From positions 53,385,275 through 53,449,274 of the forward strand of contig CM035234.1 of assembly GCA_020226215.1 (NCBI GenBank): a stretch of 64,000 nucleotides of DNA, written 5' to 3'. Made by a program: the position numbers and the translations under genes. This document shows positions 62,397-64,000 of this stretch, in pieces. Position 1 is the first letter of the stretch, and each line of letters begins with the position of its first letter. The notes under the pieces were generated by a model. That model had not been told where the DNA came from. It searched no databases and saw only the letters and a program-made list of their open reading frames with translations. Source of the DNA: Sindora glabra (taxonomy: Eukaryota; Streptophyta; Magnoliopsida; Fabales; Fabaceae).

Positions 62397-64000
62397 ATGG
62401 CCGGTCAGCGCCGTGTTGTCACACCTGGTCCTGATGACGAGTCCCTTTTGTACTTACAGTCTAGACATATCTCACAGGCCATTTGGCTAGGCCATGTAAG
62501 TTTAGTAATGTATGGTTATGCATTTTATGATTTTTAAACTCTTACCACATTATGATTTGGTATTTTTATTTTCAGGCGGATCAACTCCTCAAGTTACGAC
62601 ATGTCGCACATGTGGGTCGTCTCTTTGATCCACCAATTGCTATTGTCCCATATCTTCAGCAGGTTGGTTTCTACGGTGTCAATCGTCTTGGCCATGTTGA
62701 GTTGAATGCAGCGCTCGTTTCTGCACTGTTGGAGCGATGGCAGCCAGAGACACACACTTTCCACACCACCTGCGGGGAGTGCGCAATTACACTACAAGAT
62801 GTCGCCATCCAGCTGGGTTTACTGTGCGAGGCCGTTCCTGTCTCCGGGTACACCGGATATGACTGGCGGGTGATGTGCGAGGATCTTCTTGGGGTTATAC
62901 AACCAGATGAGTGTTTACAAGGGCAGTGCCTAAGCATCCCTTGGCTAGTAGCGAATTTTGGACACTTGCCAGCAGATGCAGATGACGAACAAATACAACG
63001 CTTCACGCGTGCCTACATTTTGAGACTCATCGGCGGATATCTCATGCCTGACACTTCAGGCCATAGAGTGTTGTTGATGTATCTACCCCTATTAGCAAAT
63101 TTCGCTGACACTGGACGATTCAGTTGGGGATCAGCAGTTCTTGCATGCTTGTATAGAGAATTGTGCACGGCCACCAACCCTGACGAGGTAAACATCGGTG
63201 GATGTTTGCATCTTCTACATCTATGGGCGTGGGATCGATTTCCCACTCTAGCACCGATGGCACCTCCGTATCCAGATCCCCGTCTAGACATTTACCCTGT
63301 GCTACCACCATTGGGCTTCAGGTGTGGGCCATTTTTGATATTTTCATTTAATGTATTTCCCCTATTAGTATTAAATTACGCATAAAAAATAATATACATT
63401 TTGCAACTCTCGCAGGTGGAAGAATACCGGATTGCCTCAGCGGCCTCCAACAAATGCCCTACGGTAATTCAGAATATTGCTTGATCAGATGAAGGCTGAA
63501 GAGGTTAATTATGGCTTGCTTTGTTGTATCTAAATTGACTGTCTCATATGTAGTTACATGCTTATTTATCTTTTATTTACTTAGTGCAGATTATTTGGCG
63601 GCCTTATGATATGGATAGTGTCCAGTAGCTTGTACCTGAGTATTGCCTCATCTCACCTGATATATGGTTGGCTTCAGTCCCGATCATATGCTTCCACATC
63701 GTGGAATAGCACCATGCAGATCGTGTTCTTCGCCAGTTTGGTAGGCGGCAACCAATCCCACAGGAGCCATTCAATCTTGGTTCTTGTCATACCTTACAAC
63801 TTCGAGGAAAAACATCGAAGGATTGGCGGCAAGAACACATGGTCTACATTAGTGCTTGGGATGCATGGCGAGCCATGCTTTCACCGACTGAGATGGAGAC
63901 TGATGCTCTTCATCGTGGCTCGGGCTACATGTCATGGTATTGGACACACACGAGACGATGGATTCATCTAACTAGCGGTGGTCCAGGATTTGTGGTAATC
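62397..64000 (+). pseudogene. Plant mobile domain (PMD) protein, partial, with stops
   Basis: Four exons can be joined with GT-AG introns: 62397-62495 (MAGQRRVVTPGPDDESLLYL ... AIWLGH), 62576-63321, 63416-63503 and 63590 to beyond the window. The product matches the plant mobile domain: VPYLQQVGFYGVNRLGHVEL, ALVSALLERWQPETHTFH, CGECAITLQDVAIQLGL, ILRLIGGYLMPDTSG, LYRELCTATNP, HLLHLWAWDRFP, later WRPYDMDS and LRQFGRRQPIP. PMD proteins include the Arabidopsis silencing factors MAIN and MAIL1, and many PMD copies sit inside transposons. In-frame stops at 63465 (TAA), 63626 (TAG) and 63707 (TAG, where VEWH is expected) disable the 3' half. Exon 2 alone is fully open. It is truncated by the window end. 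Confidence 0.9.

Noticed and set aside
1..64000. tRNA, rRNA or small nuclear RNA genes
   Set aside because: No A/B-box pair with a cloverleaf, rRNA core or snRNA motif was recognised on reading; a tRNAscan or Rfam search would settle it.

Overview
This window is plant nuclear DNA, most likely from an angiosperm and probably a eudicot. It contains Ty3/gypsy chromovirus and Ty1/copia elements, a hAT-type MITE carrying GGGTTGACCCG-like repeats, a Mutator-like transposase with a GT-AG intron, and a plant mobile domain (PMD) gene with GT-AG introns. I see no intact host gene, no rRNA or tRNA gene and no prokaryotic feature. From 1 to about 59.1 kb the DNA is very AT-rich. From 59.4 kb to the end it is visibly richer in G+C.

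Layout. 1-1998: a foldback structure (445-1372) beside the terminus of a minus-strand gypsy LTR. 1999-17447: a decayed Ty3/gypsy chromovirus (family A) with LTRs of about 3.3 kb, a primer-binding site and gag-pol. A solo LTR of family B sits in its leader, and that LTR itself carries a solo LTR of family C. 17448-30677: the 3' half of a copia element (copia-1) with an unusual LTR / partial internal / LTR tail, interrupted by a hAT MITE, a minus-strand family A solo LTR and a family B solo LTR that holds a Mutator-type MITE. 30773-37998: a minus-strand family A solo LTR containing two more solo LTRs (family D, 2500 bp; family C, 1609 bp). 39173-49148: a copia element (copia-2) with both LTRs and recognisable gag, protease, integrase, RT and RNase H, with a solo LTR (family J) in its integrase. 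49149-58335: a minus-strand Ty3/gypsy element (K) with gag, protease, RNase H and integrase but no RT, split by a third family B solo LTR. 58330-59110: an AT-rich minisatellite. 59447-64000: a MULE transposase pseudogene followed in the same direction by a PMD pseudogene that runs off the window.

Most nested insertions could be delimited to the base, because each has TG...CA-type ends and a 5-bp target duplication (8 bp for the hAT MITE, 9-10 bp for the MULE MITE). Together they give a relative chronology and show a strong excess of solo LTRs over complete elements. The coding relics are decayed mainly by changes of C-to-T / G-to-A type: glutamine codons read as TAG or TAA in the MULE, and catalytic Asp codons read as Asn in the retroelements. 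This is what long silencing by cytosine methylation would produce. The item most worth following up is the MULE transposase with a PMD gene 204 bp downstream. PMD proteins include the host silencing factors MAIN and MAIL1, and here such a gene appears to be carried by, or to travel with, a transposon.
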